DNA of 64,000 nt from Hyphomonadaceae bacterium (GCA_019753105.1 JAIELJ010000006.1:124001-188000), one strand, 5' to 3'. Counted from the stretch's first letter, positions 26,951 to 35,702 are shown. Numbers and translations: made by a program. Notes: generated by a model not told the origin, from the sequence alone.

Positions 26951-27895
26951 TCACTGGGACACTAGAAGCTGAAACTCCCGGCGCAGTTCGACGTGGTGCC
27001 CCAGCAGTAGGTGGCCTCCCTGGTCCACCGCCAAAAACCGACTTCGTGGAATCCGGCCTGCAATGGTTTCTCCGACTGCGAATGGATTCAGTCTGTCGTC
27101 GCGGGCGTGCACAACCAGAACTTCGGCCTGTATCACTTCAAGATCATAGCTCGCCGCGGGATCGACTGCGGCACCCTCGTTTTTTACCCCGTCGAGGCGT
27201 CGCGATGCGGGGAGAAATGTGTCGACGAGTTCAAGGACGAACAGCGACTCTTCGTCTGACAGACCCTCACGGAGATCGGCGCGGGCGTCGAACGCTTCCG
27301 CCAACTGATCGCGTCCCACCTTGGTCATCACCCAATAAATCACATCATTCCCGAGAAGCGCCGAATACGCCCAAGTCGGGATCGGCCGATCCTCGACCGC
27401 GGGAGTGAATGGCGTGAACGGCGCCGAAGACAGCAACATCATCCGGTCGACCCTCTCGGGAAACATCTCTGCAAATTTGAGCGAGGGGGGAACTCCGCCT
27501 GACATGGCCAGGATACTCACCCGTTCTATGCCCATCGCATCCAGCAGATCGACAAAGGCTTCGGCCTGTGCCGCTGTCGATGGCGCCTCAGGCATGGCGC
27601 TGCCAAGATATCCAAAACGCGAAACCGCGATCCATCTGAACCCGTCGCCGCCAACTGCCTGCGCTAGCAAGCGTCCTTGATCAAATCCGCCACCGGCGCC
27701 GTGGACGACAAGCACAGGCGGCCCCTCACCCCAGGTCATATACTCGATTTGCCCATATCGGGTTTCGACAAGCGATCGCTCCGCCTCCAATACCGAGATC
27801 CGTTTCCGCGTCTCAACCAACGCCAACATAGAGAGAGCAAACACGGCCAAGAGCAGAAGGGCGCTCGCCGCCAGCGATATGCGAAAAATACTCAT
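26951..27895 (-). CDS. membrane-anchored alpha/beta hydrolase
   Basis: The start at 27895 (MSIFRISLAASALLLL) leads into an N-terminal membrane anchor. The alpha/beta fold shows the oxyanion segment VHGAGGGFDQG, the nucleophile elbow in LAMSGGVPP, an Asp in HARDDRLNPF and a His in GGHLLLGH. The catalytic domain would face the periplasm. The substrate is unknown. An ATG ten codons upstream is also possible. Confidence 0.8.
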   Translation of the reverse strand: MSIFRISLAASALLLLAVFALSMLALVETRKRISVLEAERSLVETRYGQIEYMTWGEGPPVLVVHGAGGGFDQGRLLAQAVGGDGFRWIAVSRFGYLGSAMPEAPSTAAQAEAFVDLLDAMGIERVSILAMSGGVPPSLKFAEMFPERVDRMMLLSSAPFTPFTPAVEDRPIPTWAYSALLGNDVIYWVMTKVGRDQLAEAFDARADLREGLSDEESLFVLELVDTFLPASRRLDGVKNEGAAVDPAASYDLEVIQAEVLVVHARDDRLNPFAVGETIAGRIPRSRFLAVDQGGHLLLGHHVELRREFQLLVSQ

Positions 27896-28147
27896 GAGTC
27901 GGGTCGGGCCTCCCCACCGCATCAATGATGGCAGCGGCCATCGAAGGGACTACACGGCCGCGATTGGAACGCTTACCAATAAAATCCGCAAGCGCTTCAT
28001 CAGCGCCGTCGATCCAATGCAGTCGTTCGCTTAGCGCCGGCAGCACCGGAGTAATTTCGCTGAAGCAGGCCCTTGACTGAGGGACAGCTTCAGTCGCTTG
28101 GATGCGGTTGAACATGTGTCGCTTCAATTTCTCGCCAGGTACCCATC

Positions 28148-28711
28148 GTGTCGGCCTTTGACTATCTTTCGGTATTGCTCTCGATAGTCCTCGGACTTGC
28201 GCTCACACAATTGCTGACTGGAACTGCCCGCCTCATCAAGGCCCGCGACAGAGTGCGTCCCTACTCACCGCCCATCATCTGGATGGCCGTTCTGTTTGTG
28301 GTGATTGTGCAAAGTTGGTGGACCATGTTTGGTTTGCGTGAGCAAAACGACTGGACCATTCTGAGCTTTTTGGTGGTTATGTCCCACCCGGTCATTCTGT
28401 TCTTGATGGTTGAGCTGTTGGTGCCAGAGATCGACCCGCAAAAGGAAATTGATCTGCGCAATGCATACGAGCGACAGGCGCCATTATTCTTTACTGCAAT
28501 TCTGATGCTGCTGACCTCAAGTCTGCTTCGCCCAGTCATGCTGAGTGGCCGATTGTCCGAACCCCTCGATGTGCTTATGCAGGCGGCGTTCTTTGCCTCT
28601 GCAGCCGTTGCTATCTTCTGGCGGAGCAGCCTCTACCACAGGGTGCTAGCCCCGCTCACGGCGCTTCTTGTCGTCGCGTACATCGCTTTGCTGTTTCTGG
28701 ACCTGCGATGA
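28148..28711 (+). CDS. polytopic membrane protein, paralogue of the protein at 26257
   Basis: The 187-residue protein starts (GTG at 28148) SAFDYLSVLLSIVLGLALTQLL and has about six membrane spans. It resembles the opposite-strand gene at 26257-26808 in start, length and topology. The family is unknown. It lies divergent from the alpha/beta hydrolase. Confidence 0.7.
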   Translation: MSAFDYLSVLLSIVLGLALTQLLTGTARLIKARDRVRPYSPPIIWMAVLFVVIVQSWWTMFGLREQNDWTILSFLVVMSHPVILFLMVELLVPEIDPQKEIDLRNAYERQAPLFFTAILMLLTSSLLRPVMLSGRLSEPLDVLMQAAFFASAAVAIFWRSSLYHRVLAPLTALLVVAYIALLFLDLR

Positions 28712-28965
28712 CGTGCATCTTGACCGGTGGCGCGGGACGCTGCCCAGCTCACACATCCAAAGCGCTGGCCGCTACGAATCTCGGACCATGGCCACGCCGA
28801 CCTGATCGTCACTTTCCTGCGAAGGGTTTAGCCAATTCAATTCTGCTCCGCGACGCCGCGAGTACATCGGCTCGGTGGCGCCGGACCGTGCCATTGAGCA
28901 TCCGCGGGCGAACGTCTCGTCTGCCGTGCTTTTGACGTGAGGGGTCAAACTCTTGCGTTAGAGTC
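28712..28965. other. 254-nt intergenic stretch
   Basis: No convincing gene. A stretch near 28826-28850 (GGGTTTAGCCAATTCAATTC) may be a very decayed member of the intergenic repeat family, but the match is too weak to call. Confidence 0.3.
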
Positions 28966-29991
28966 TCAGCCTCCCGAGTAGTCCAATCGCCGAGAAAAGA
29001 AGGACACAACCTCGGTGTTGAAAGTCCGGTGAAAAGCTTCGCGATCAAAGCCACGTTCGTCGGCGCATACCATTGGCGGCATCAGCACTCGTGTGACGCC
29101 GCACGGCGCGAGGAATGAAGCGTGGCTGGCGCCCTCGATGATGTGAACGCTCGGATGCGTGGGCAAGCGTTGGGCGATGGCAGCGGCGTTCGTGCTGAAC
29201 GGCGTGTTGATGTCAGCTGCACCGACCCAAACATCCACAGGGATAGACACCCTCTCTAGCCCAGCCGCCGTGAACGCCATCCCAAAACCTGGCGCCGCTA
29301 TTAGCGCGGCTTTAATGCGCTGGTCCTGCACTTCCACGCTCGGGTTGGAAAGCACTGTCCCCGGCGGCAATAGTTGACAAGCGAACTCGGGGTTCGTCCG
29401 GCAGGCATCCGCGACAAGTGCGAAATCCGGCGCGGCGCCAATATTTGCGAGCACCGTTGTGGCGCCCGCGGAGAATCCAAACAATCCGACACGATTTGAA
29501 TCAATCGAAGATCGCTGATCCCACGCACCGAGCATGTAATCAGTCACGCGGACAACTTCGTGCGCACGATCGCTTATCCAATTCGTCGCGCCGACGGACG
29601 ATTGATCGCGATAATTGTCGCCGTTGTGCACTAGAGCGGCGACGATGAACCCTTGCTCGGCCAACGCCAGCGCGGTGTCGAGGTGACTGGTGGGCGAGCC
29701 GGCGGTTCCGTGTGAAATCAGGATCAGTGGATGCTGACCAACGGCGACCGGGGCGTCGCGCGCAAGCATGGCTGGCGTAAGACCGAGCCACGTCAGCTTC
29801 GCTTCGCCCTGCGCCGGATAATAAATCACCGTAGAGATCGGCCGATTTTGGCCGTCAGTCGCGCTCGCAACCTGCACGCCGACGGTTCTCGCTGGTCGGA
29901 TGGCGCTCTGCACCAGCGCCACACCAAGTCCAATGACCGACACGACAAGGAGCGCGCCCAAGCCCAACAAAACTCTGACAAACATTTTCAT
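28966..29991 (-). CDS. secreted or membrane-anchored dienelactone-hydrolase-like esterase
   Basis: The 341-residue protein has an N-terminal hydrophobic segment (MKMFVRVLLGLGALLVVSVIG). The alpha/beta hydrolase motifs are ILISHGTAGSP, the nucleophile elbow GLFGFSAGATT, an Asp in VWVGAADINTPF, and a His in EGASHASFLAPC. Two cysteine pairs in the insertion (ADACRTNPEFACQ) fit an exported enzyme. Similar proteins are annotated as predicted dienelactone hydrolases or platelet-activating-factor acetylhydrolase-like. The substrate is unknown. Confidence 0.8.
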   Translation of the reverse strand: MKMFVRVLLGLGALLVVSVIGLGVALVQSAIRPARTVGVQVASATDGQNRPISTVIYYPAQGEAKLTWLGLTPAMLARDAPVAVGQHPLILISHGTAGSPTSHLDTALALAEQGFIVAALVHNGDNYRDQSSVGATNWISDRAHEVVRVTDYMLGAWDQRSSIDSNRVGLFGFSAGATTVLANIGAAPDFALVADACRTNPEFACQLLPPGTVLSNPSVEVQDQRIKAALIAAPGFGMAFTAAGLERVSIPVDVWVGAADINTPFSTNAAAIAQRLPTHPSVHIIEGASHASFLAPCGVTRVLMPPMVCADERGFDREAFHRTFNTEVVSFFSRRLDYSGG

Positions 29992-30006
29992 TGGCCATCC
30001 TCCCTT

Positions 30007-30450
30007 TCAGTTGAGCCATTGCCGTGGCGAGCGTGCAACGTCGATCAGATCGGCGAGATCGTCGGGTATCGGCATCGCCTTGAACGCGCTCACATTGGCG
30101 CCGCCGGTGTTTCCTTGAGGAATAAGCCCGAGCCAGGTCTTGGTCGCCGCGCCGATCAAACGTGTGATCTGGCCCATGACTTCACGGGTGCTGTGGTGGC
30201 GTAGCCCCCAGAAGAGCATCCGCATGTGCACGCGGACATGCTGCACGGTCGATCCTTGGCCTAGGACGTGAGCCCGCTCGAGGTGACGAAAGGCGGTGAG
30301 CGGCTCGCCAGCTCGCTCAGCTGCTTGCGCGGCGTTGAGTTCGATTTCCACGTAAGCGCGGATACGATTGCCGAACGTTAGGCGATTGTGCTCGTCGATC
30401 CGCCTTAACAAGCAGCCGCCACGCAAGATAAACGGCGGCAAACGCGTCAA
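30007..30450 (-). CDS. DUF3703 family protein
   Basis: The conserved part reads AERAGEPLTAFRHLERAHVLGQ, then a histidine-rich stretch HVRVHMRMLFWGLRHH, then GQITRLIGAATKTWLG and GNTGGANVSAFKAMPIP, all typical of DUF3703. The true start is uncertain. The TTG at 30411 is an alternative to 30450, and the gene overlaps the end of the upstream membrane-protein gene. DUF3703 genes often sit near metal-resistance genes, which fits the metallothionein-like gene in this operon. Confidence 0.75.
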   Translation of the reverse strand: MTRLPPFILRGGCLLRRIDEHNRLTFGNRIRAYVEIELNAAQAAERAGEPLTAFRHLERAHVLGQGSTVQHVRVHMRMLFWGLRHHSTREVMGQITRLIGAATKTWLGLIPQGNTGGANVSAFKAMPIPDDLADLIDVARSPRQWLN

Positions 30451-30790
30451 TACTTGCGCAGAACATCGGCCACCAGGCTGGGACGCCTACATTTGTCACC
30501 ACGCCGCCGTGAACCAGATCGAGGCTGGCATGACCCAACAAGGCCGCTGCAACGATCCAAAGGTTGGTCCTGAAGCCGATCACTGCCAGGCCAATGAACA
30601 CCATCGAGATCGCGACTTCGACGCCAAGGGCGTGTCCGCCGCCGCCAACGACAGCAAACAAAACATAGTACGAGGCGATCACCATCATCATGACGGGGTA
30701 GAAGGCCCGGTCTCGCTCGAATCCCGCGACCGTTCCAAGAGCGCAAACACCGAGCCCAAGAATAACACCAACGACGTATTCCATGATCAT
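30317..30790 (-). CDS. membrane protein in metallothionein operon
   Basis: The start is the ATG at 30790 or 30784 (MEYVVGVILGLGVCALG), after a GAGAGA sequence. Four or five membrane spans follow, with LLGHASLDLVHGGVVTNVGVPAWWP near the fourth. The C-terminal 35 residues are basic and overlap the DUF3703 frame, so the real stop could be affected by a sequence error. The conserved His/Asp/Trp residues would suit a metal-related or small-molecule role, but the function is unknown. Confidence 0.65.
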   Translation of the reverse strand: MIMEYVVGVILGLGVCALGTVAGFERDRAFYPVMMMVIASYYVLFAVVGGGGHALGVEVAISMVFIGLAVIGFRTNLWIVAAALLGHASLDLVHGGVVTNVGVPAWWPMFCASIDAFAAVYLAWRLLVKADRRAQSPNVRQSYPRLRGNRTQRRASS

Positions 30791-30870
30791 TCTCTCTCGG
30801 TCGACGAGGGATTGAAGAGTCCGGCGAGCGACCCGAGCCTCTCGCGTGCGGGAGACCCGGGCCTGCTCCT

Positions 30871-31005
30871 TCAGGACGAGCAACGGCAGTTCGAGCCGCA
30901 CGCGCCTTTGTCGCAGCGGCAAGCATCACCGCAGCGGCAGTTGGGGCCGCACGCGCACGCGTCGCTGCTCATTTTCTTGATGATCGTCTGTGGGGCGTAG
31001 CGCAT
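30871..31005 (-). CDS. metallothionein-like cysteine-rich small protein (44 aa)
   Basis: This short gene reads on the minus strand from the ATG at 31005, with GGAGAAG placed 6 nt before it, to a TGA at 30871-30873. The product has a short basic head (MRYAPQTIIKK) and a tail with nine cysteines in C-x-C and lone-C pattern (ACACGPNCRC, DACRCDKGACGSNCRC). This is the composition of a bacterial metallothionein that would bind Zn, Cd or Cu in clusters. Another in-frame ATG lies at 31017. It heads an operon with a membrane protein and a DUF3703 protein. Confidence 0.8.
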   Translation of the reverse strand: MRYAPQTIIKKMSSDACACGPNCRCGDACRCDKGACGSNCRCSS

Positions 31006-31020
31006 TGTCTTCTCCATGGG

Positions 31021-31062
31021 TTTAGGCGTCTGGGTGGTCCGTGAGGACACGCCCTACCTAAA
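31021..31062. promoter_or_regulatory. imperfect inverted repeat before the metallothionein-like gene
   Basis: TTTAGG and CCTAAA bound a 42-nt dyad whose inner arms (GGGTGGTCC and GGACACGCCC) pair with small bulges. It may be the terminator of the AraC gene or an operator for the metal operon. Confidence 0.4.
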
Positions 31063-31094
31063 TCCAGGAACGCCAAGCCGCTTGAACGAAACGG

Positions 31095-31880
31095 CTACGA
31101 CATTTCGAGCGCGGCGGCCGGCAAGCCGAACATCCGCTTGAACGTCCGGCTAAGGTGCGCAGAATCGGAAAAGCCAGCTTCTTGGGCCGCTTCGGTGAGC
31201 GTGCTGCCGGCAATGCGTGCATCGACGGCGCGCACCAGACGCAACCAAAGCACGTAAGTGCGAAATGGGAGGCCGGTTTCCTCTACAAAAAGATGGCTTG
31301 CCCGGCTTGCAGACAGTCCAACGCCTCGCGCGGCCTCGTCGATGCCGAGAGAACTATCCAGATTGTCGGTCGCCCATTTGATGATTTGACGCACGCGACG
31401 GTCAGGTTCGGCAACGCGTGCATGGCCAGCGATCCTATCGCTGAGCTTCCTCCCTACCTCGCGTAGCGCGCTTCTTGGATCTTGCGGATGCCGAAATGCC
31501 GTGAGGATTAGATGGGGCGAGTCTTGTGCCTGTGCAGCGGTCATGGTCGCCGCGGGCCGACCTTGCATCAATTGCTCAAGCGTGCGCCCTGCGCGGCTCT
31601 CCGGTTCTACAAACAGATGCGAGACCAAGCCGCGCGCCTCGAAAGCGTGAAGCGTATCCGGCGCCACGATGGCGAAGGGGCCTGGCACGACGCCATCCTC
31701 AACATTGAACGTGAAGCTACCACCAAGTGAAAATGTGAGCTGAAACGCATGGTGGGCGTGCATCTCAGTGCGGCTGGGCGCGCCTGCAGCACCGGGCACG
31801 TCGAACACCCAAAGGCTGCCCCCTTCCCAAAAGGCTATACGACCGGCCGCAATCGTCTCCATGGGAGCAGCATACGGCAC
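31095..31880 (-). CDS. AraC-family transcriptional regulator
   Basis: The 261-residue protein has an N-terminal cupin-like sensor region (MHAHHAFQLTFSLGGSF) and a C-terminal double helix-turn-helix. The second helix-turn-helix has the AraC signature AAQEAGFSDSAHLSRTFKRMFGLPAA. It is divergent from the hydrolase/oxidoreductase operon at 32039, which is its most likely target. The start may be at 31880 or six codons later at 31862. Confidence 0.88.
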   Translation of the reverse strand: MPYAAPMETIAAGRIAFWEGGSLWVFDVPGAAGAPSRTEMHAHHAFQLTFSLGGSFTFNVEDGVVPGPFAIVAPDTLHAFEARGLVSHLFVEPESRAGRTLEQLMQGRPAATMTAAQAQDSPHLILTAFRHPQDPRSALREVGRKLSDRIAGHARVAEPDRRVRQIIKWATDNLDSSLGIDEAARGVGLSASRASHLFVEETGLPFRTYVLWLRLVRAVDARIAGSTLTEAAQEAGFSDSAHLSRTFKRMFGLPAAALEMS

Positions 31881-32038
31881 TCTCGCGGGTGCTGCAGCGC
31901 AAAACAGGAGGGTCTGCGGCCTACCCGCCGCGCTTTCGCTCCCGCTGAGGGGACGAAGATAGCTGTTACGTTCAAGCGTGCGCCGGGCGAGCGGACTTAG
32001 AACCTCAGTCGACGTCCCCGAGAATCAGTGAGGTCCCG

Positions 32039-32911
32039 ATGAGTCTCCGCCGACAGCAGCCACTGGCGCCCGTCGCCGTCTTAGTCGCGACCGCAGTCCG
32101 AAAAGCCGCCGGCGTGACCCTGGCGCTGGGCATGGTGCTAAGCGCCGCATCTTGTGAAACCGCGTCACGCGACGTTCGGTTCGCTCAAGTCGACGGTCAT
32201 CGCATTGCCTATCGGGTGCTCGGTGCGGGCGAGCCCACGATCGTGATGATCGCCGGTTTGGGTGATGGTATGGCGACCTTTCAGGATGTCGCTCCAGAAC
32301 TCGCCGCGACAGCGACTGTGATCCTCTACGATCGGGCCGGCTATGGCGGCAGTGACACGACAGCGGGCGCGCGTGATGCGGAGGCCGCTGAACGAGAGCT
32401 GTCCGCAGTGTTGGAGCAATCCGGCGTCAACGGTCCCTATGTGTTGATCGGCCACTCGCTGGGTGGACTTTATGCGGAGTACTTCGCGGCCCAGCACCCC
32501 GATCAGGTCTTGGGCGTTGTCCTGGAGGAGTCTCGGCCCGCGGATTTCACTCACCGCTGCGAGGCCGCCGGAATATCGCCGTGCACGCTGCCTGCATCAA
32601 TGGCCTGGACCCTGCCCGCGGGCGGCCGCGCCGAACTGGCAGCGCTGCCGATGACCGTCAGCGAGGTCGACGGCATCAACACGGCGCGCGACTTACCCAC
32701 GCTTGTTCTATCTCGGCCGACGCCCGCAAACCCAAGCGCCTTCGACGTTTTGTGGACGACAACTCAGCGCGACCTCGCCGCGCGCTATCCTCGCGCTCGT
32801 CAACTCGTCCCACAAAGCGGCGGGCACTATGTTCATCTTGATCAACGCGTGTGGTTTGTTGATTCGGTGCGTACGTTTATCAATGAAGCTCGCGCGCGAG
32901 CCGCGACATGA
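32039..32911 (+). CDS. alpha/beta hydrolase lipoprotein-like
   Basis: The 290-residue protein has an N-terminal signal that ends in LSAASC, a plausible lipobox, so it may be a periplasmic lipoprotein. The fold motifs are MIAGLGDGMATF, nucleophile elbow VLIGHSLGGLYAEYFA, and a late His in SGGHYVHLDQ. A GAGG site precedes the ATG. It starts an operon in which each following gene overlaps by 4 nt, and lies divergent from the AraC regulator. Confidence 0.82.
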   Translation: MSLRRQQPLAPVAVLVATAVRKAAGVTLALGMVLSAASCETASRDVRFAQVDGHRIAYRVLGAGEPTIVMIAGLGDGMATFQDVAPELAATATVILYDRAGYGGSDTTAGARDAEAAERELSAVLEQSGVNGPYVLIGHSLGGLYAEYFAAQHPDQVLGVVLEESRPADFTHRCEAAGISPCTLPASMAWTLPAGGRAELAALPMTVSEVDGINTARDLPTLVLSRPTPANPSAFDVLWTTTQRDLAARYPRARQLVPQSGGHYVHLDQRVWFVDSVRTFINEARARAAT

Positions 32912-33924
32912 GAGCCGCGATCTATCGAAGGTATGGCCCCCCAGAGGTGGTCAGCATCGAAAACGTCTCAAAGCCGGCGCCGAAGCCACACGAAGTCCTA
33001 ATCAAAATCCACGCAACCACGGTGTCGTCTGGCGATTGGCGGGCGCGATCGCTTTCGATGCCTCCAGGCTTCGGTCCGATTGCTCCTTTGGTGTTCGGCG
33101 TGCGGGGGCCACGACAGCCGATCTTGGGCACGGAGCTCTCTGGTGTGATCGAGGCCATCGGCGCGCATGTCGCTAAGTTCAAAGTCGACGACGCTGTCTT
33201 CGCCTTCCCAAGCTTCGCCATGGGCGCCCACGCCGAGTATCTCGCCCTGCCGCAATACGGACCAATCGCACTCAGGCCGCGCAATCTGAGCTTTCCGGAA
33301 GCCGCCGCAATCTCATTCGGCGGGGTGGCGGCGCTGCAATTCCTCCGCGACCGCGCCAAGGTGCGCGCTGGCGAGAAAGTTTTGGTGATCGGCGCGTCGG
33401 GCGCTGTCGGGAGCGCGGCAGTCCAGCTAGCCAAGAATTTCGGCGCCTCAGTGACGGGCGTCTGCAGCGGCGCCAATTTGGATTTGGTAGAGTCCATCGG
33501 TGCTGATCGCGTGATCGATTACGCAAAGGACGATTTCATCAAGTCTGGAGATCAGTACGACATCATTTGCGACACGATTGGCGTGACGTCATTTGCAGCC
33601 TGCAAAGACGCGCTGAGCCCAGGCGGGCGCCTACTCCTCGTCGCCTCCGGTTTGGCGCAAGTACTGAGGGCAGGTCGGAAGCCAAACAGTAAAGCCGTGA
33701 TAGCGGGCACAGGGAACGCAACGGTCGAGCACCTCTTGTTTCTGAAAGAACTCGCTGAAGCCGGAAGGTTCAAGCCTGTGATCGATCGGCGTCTGTCGTT
33801 CGAGCAGATCGTGGAAGCCCATCGACGCGTCGATACGGGTCGTAAGGCAGGGAGTGTCGTCATTCTCGTCTCGAACGATCCCGAGCCGTCCTTCGCGCGA
33901 TCACTTCCGGGCGCGGCGCCATGA
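32908..33924 (+). CDS. MDR-family NAD(P)-dependent alcohol dehydrogenase / quinone oxidoreductase
   Basis: The 338-residue protein starts MRAAIYRRYGPPEVVSIEN, typical of medium-chain dehydrogenases of the quinone-oxidoreductase branch. The nucleotide-binding motif is VIGASGAVGSAAVQLAK. The structural-zinc cysteine cluster is absent, which fits the zinc-free group. The substrate is unknown. Its ATG overlaps the hydrolase stop by 4 nt. Confidence 0.88.
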   Translation: MRAAIYRRYGPPEVVSIENVSKPAPKPHEVLIKIHATTVSSGDWRARSLSMPPGFGPIAPLVFGVRGPRQPILGTELSGVIEAIGAHVAKFKVDDAVFAFPSFAMGAHAEYLALPQYGPIALRPRNLSFPEAAAISFGGVAALQFLRDRAKVRAGEKVLVIGASGAVGSAAVQLAKNFGASVTGVCSGANLDLVESIGADRVIDYAKDDFIKSGDQYDIICDTIGVTSFAACKDALSPGGRLLLVASGLAQVLRAGRKPNSKAVIAGTGNATVEHLLFLKELAEAGRFKPVIDRRLSFEQIVEAHRRVDTGRKAGSVVILVSNDPEPSFARSLPGAAP

Positions 33925-34421
33925 CCGATGGCCTGATCGTCGGTTTCCGAATTGCGTTGATCGGCATTGGTGCGACCCTCGCCCTGGATATCTGGTCGCT
34001 CTTACTCCGAGCCGCTTTTCGTGCGCCCTTCCCCAATTATGCGATGGTCGGACGCTGGATCGGAGGCTTTCCGCGCGGGCGTTTTGTTCACGAGGACATA
34101 GCAAGCGCGCCTGCTGTCGCGAGCGAGCGTCTGATGGGTTGGACGGCGCATTACGTCACTGGAATCCTCTACGCGTTTCTTCTCATTGCGATCGCGGGCG
34201 TGAATTGGCTGAGCGCGCCGACCTTGCTGCCTGCATTGATGGTTGGCGTCGCTACAGTCGCCGCGCCGCTCTTCATTATGCAGCCGGCCATGGGCTTGGG
34301 CGTGGCGGCGTCGAAAGCGATAGACCCAAACGGCGCCCGCCTGCGCAGCCTGCTTGCCCACATAGTATTCGGGATCGGGCTTTACCTCTCAGCCACGCTG
34401 ACGGCGAGCTTCTTCCTTTGA
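33921..34421 (+). CDS. DUF2938 family membrane protein
   Basis: The 166-residue protein has four membrane spans and the DUF2938 landmarks ALDIWSLLLR, NYAMVGRWIGGFPRGRFVHEDI and HYVTGILYAFLLI. The function is unknown. The ATG overlaps the oxidoreductase stop by 4 nt, completing a three-gene operon. Confidence 0.85.
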   Translation: MTDGLIVGFRIALIGIGATLALDIWSLLLRAAFRAPFPNYAMVGRWIGGFPRGRFVHEDIASAPAVASERLMGWTAHYVTGILYAFLLIAIAGVNWLSAPTLLPALMVGVATVAAPLFIMQPAMGLGVAASKAIDPNGARLRSLLAHIVFGIGLYLSATLTASFFL

Positions 34422-34536
34422 TCTCTTCCAGCCCCTGCGTGGTTCGGCATCATCGCGAGCGTTGTGGTCGACGGGCCTCAGCGCGCGGAACGATCCTGTG
34501 TGCGGATTGTTGGCTCTCCACAACAGGAGACTTGCA

Positions 34537-35034
34537 ATGCGCAAAATCATCTTCGCGGTGTTGAGCGTCGTTGCGCTTGGCGTCGCTCTTCCAGCCGCCG
34601 CTCAGCAGCCCGATCGGGACCGCAGAGGTGAAGACACCCAATCCCGTGATTGGGATAGAAATGGCGCTACACAGGCAGAGCTAGCAGCGGCCGACCGCCG
34701 TCTAAACCAAATCTACCAACGCCGCATCATTGAAGCTCGCGCTGCGGATCGTGCATATGGCCGTCGGAACGGCGATGACCGCTACGATCGAGACCGAGAG
34801 GGTCGCTCTGACGAGCGCTACGGTCGGACACGGGATTGGTATAGTCAGGAAGCTGCGTTGCGAGAGGCCGAGCGCAACTGGATTGCCTATCGCGACAACG
34901 ATTGCCGTTACATCGCACAACCGGATGTAGGCCGACGTTGGTACACCGGCACGCTGCGTGGCTGCCTTCTAGACCGCACCAACGAACGTATTGTCATTCT
35001 TCGCGAAGCGCGGATGGAAATGAGTTCACGTTAA
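34537..35034 (+). CDS. LprI-like (DUF1311) secreted protein
   Basis: The ATG at 34537 has an AGGAG site and begins a signal peptide (MRKIIFAVLSVVALGVALPAAAQ). The mature part has an Arg/Asp-rich linker and a C-terminal lysozyme-inhibitor LprI-type domain with LREAERNWIAYRDNDCRYIA and GCLLDRTNERIVILR. Two cysteines could form a disulfide. It is predicted to be periplasmic. A strong terminator follows. Confidence 0.8.
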   Translation: MRKIIFAVLSVVALGVALPAAAQQPDRDRRGEDTQSRDWDRNGATQAELAAADRRLNQIYQRRIIEARAADRAYGRRNGDDRYDRDREGRSDERYGRTRDWYSQEAALREAERNWIAYRDNDCRYIAQPDVGRRWYTGTLRGCLLDRTNERIVILREARMEMSSR

Positions 35035-35087
35035 GCCATCACACTTCCCGGAATTGAGTTTGGTCGCTTCCGACTGGCTCAGCTACG

Positions 35088-35121
35088 AACGGCCTCCCTC
35101 ACCAAGGAGGCCGTTTGTTTT
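35088..35121 (+). terminator. intrinsic terminator after the LprI-like gene
   Basis: A perfect 10-bp stem (AACGGCCTCC / GGAGGCCGTT) with an 8-nt loop is followed by TGTTTTGG. Confidence 0.8.
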
Positions 35122-35153
35122 GGCAGAAAGGTCCTCGCCTCGCGACTGGCCGA

Positions 35154-35253
35154 TTTGGGCCAGCGTAGGCCGTCGCACGAAATTCCGCGACTGACCTAGT
35201 CGCTCCAAAGCTGCCGACCGCGCCCTACTTCGTTGAATGGCTCACGATCGCCG
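35154..35253 (+). repeat. intergenic repeat family, copy 2 (near-identical to copy 3)
   Basis: It runs from TTTGGGCCAGCGTAGGCCG to GGCTCACGATCGCCG. It matches the copy at 35604-35702 at all but two or three positions over about 98 nt, so the pair is a recent duplication. Confidence 0.9.
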
Positions 35254-35271
35254 ACAACGGACGTTCCGCAG

Positions 35272-35547
35272 TCAAGCGAACCGGTTCACCGCCACTAGAA
35301 CCGAGATGATCAATGCAAGGACGCCCACCACAACCGCGGTCCCTACGAGATCTTGCTGCCCCGTTCGACGTTGCTCGTCGCGCGAGCCGGAGTACGGAAG
35401 AAAAATCAGAAGTAAGGCACCCATAAGAGTGAGGATTCCGCCTGCGACGAAGCTCAAGTCGAAAATCAGGCCGTCACGGTCGGCGGCCATGCCATAGAGA
35501 AAAAGTGGAGGTCCCACCAAAAGGAAAGGGATGGCCCACCACTTCAC
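35272..35547 (-). CDS. small membrane protein flanked by direct repeats (91 aa)
   Basis: The product starts MKWWAIPFLLVGPPLFLYG and has three hydrophobic spans (about 4-20, 31-50 and 68-86) separated by a charged loop (SGSRDEQRRTGQQD). The function and family are unknown. The gene is framed on both sides by nearly identical 98-bp repeats in direct orientation. Confidence 0.6.
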   Translation of the reverse strand: MKWWAIPFLLVGPPLFLYGMAADRDGLIFDLSFVAGGILTLMGALLLIFLPYSGSRDEQRRTGQQDLVGTAVVVGVLALIISVLVAVNRFA

Positions 35548-35603
35548 AAAAGTGCTCCTGAGCCGCCGATCATAACGTTCGTGCGCCCGCCAGCAATGTC
35601 CGC

Positions 35604-35702
35604 ATTGGGCCAGCGTAGGCCGCGCACGAAATTCCGCGACTGACCTAGTCGCTCCGAAGCTGCCGACCGCGCCCTACTTCGTTGAATGGCTCACGATCGC
35701 CG
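35604..35702 (+). repeat. intergenic repeat family, copy 3
   Basis: Same sequence as copy 2 with one missing base in the CCGTCGCACG segment and one A-to-G change. It is followed directly by the hairpin element at 35725. Confidence 0.9.

Noticed and set aside
27813-28127. 104-codon minus-strand frame upstream of the alpha/beta hydrolase
   Set aside because: It overlaps the hydrolase start in another frame and has no recognisable domain. It could be a remnant, but there is no support.
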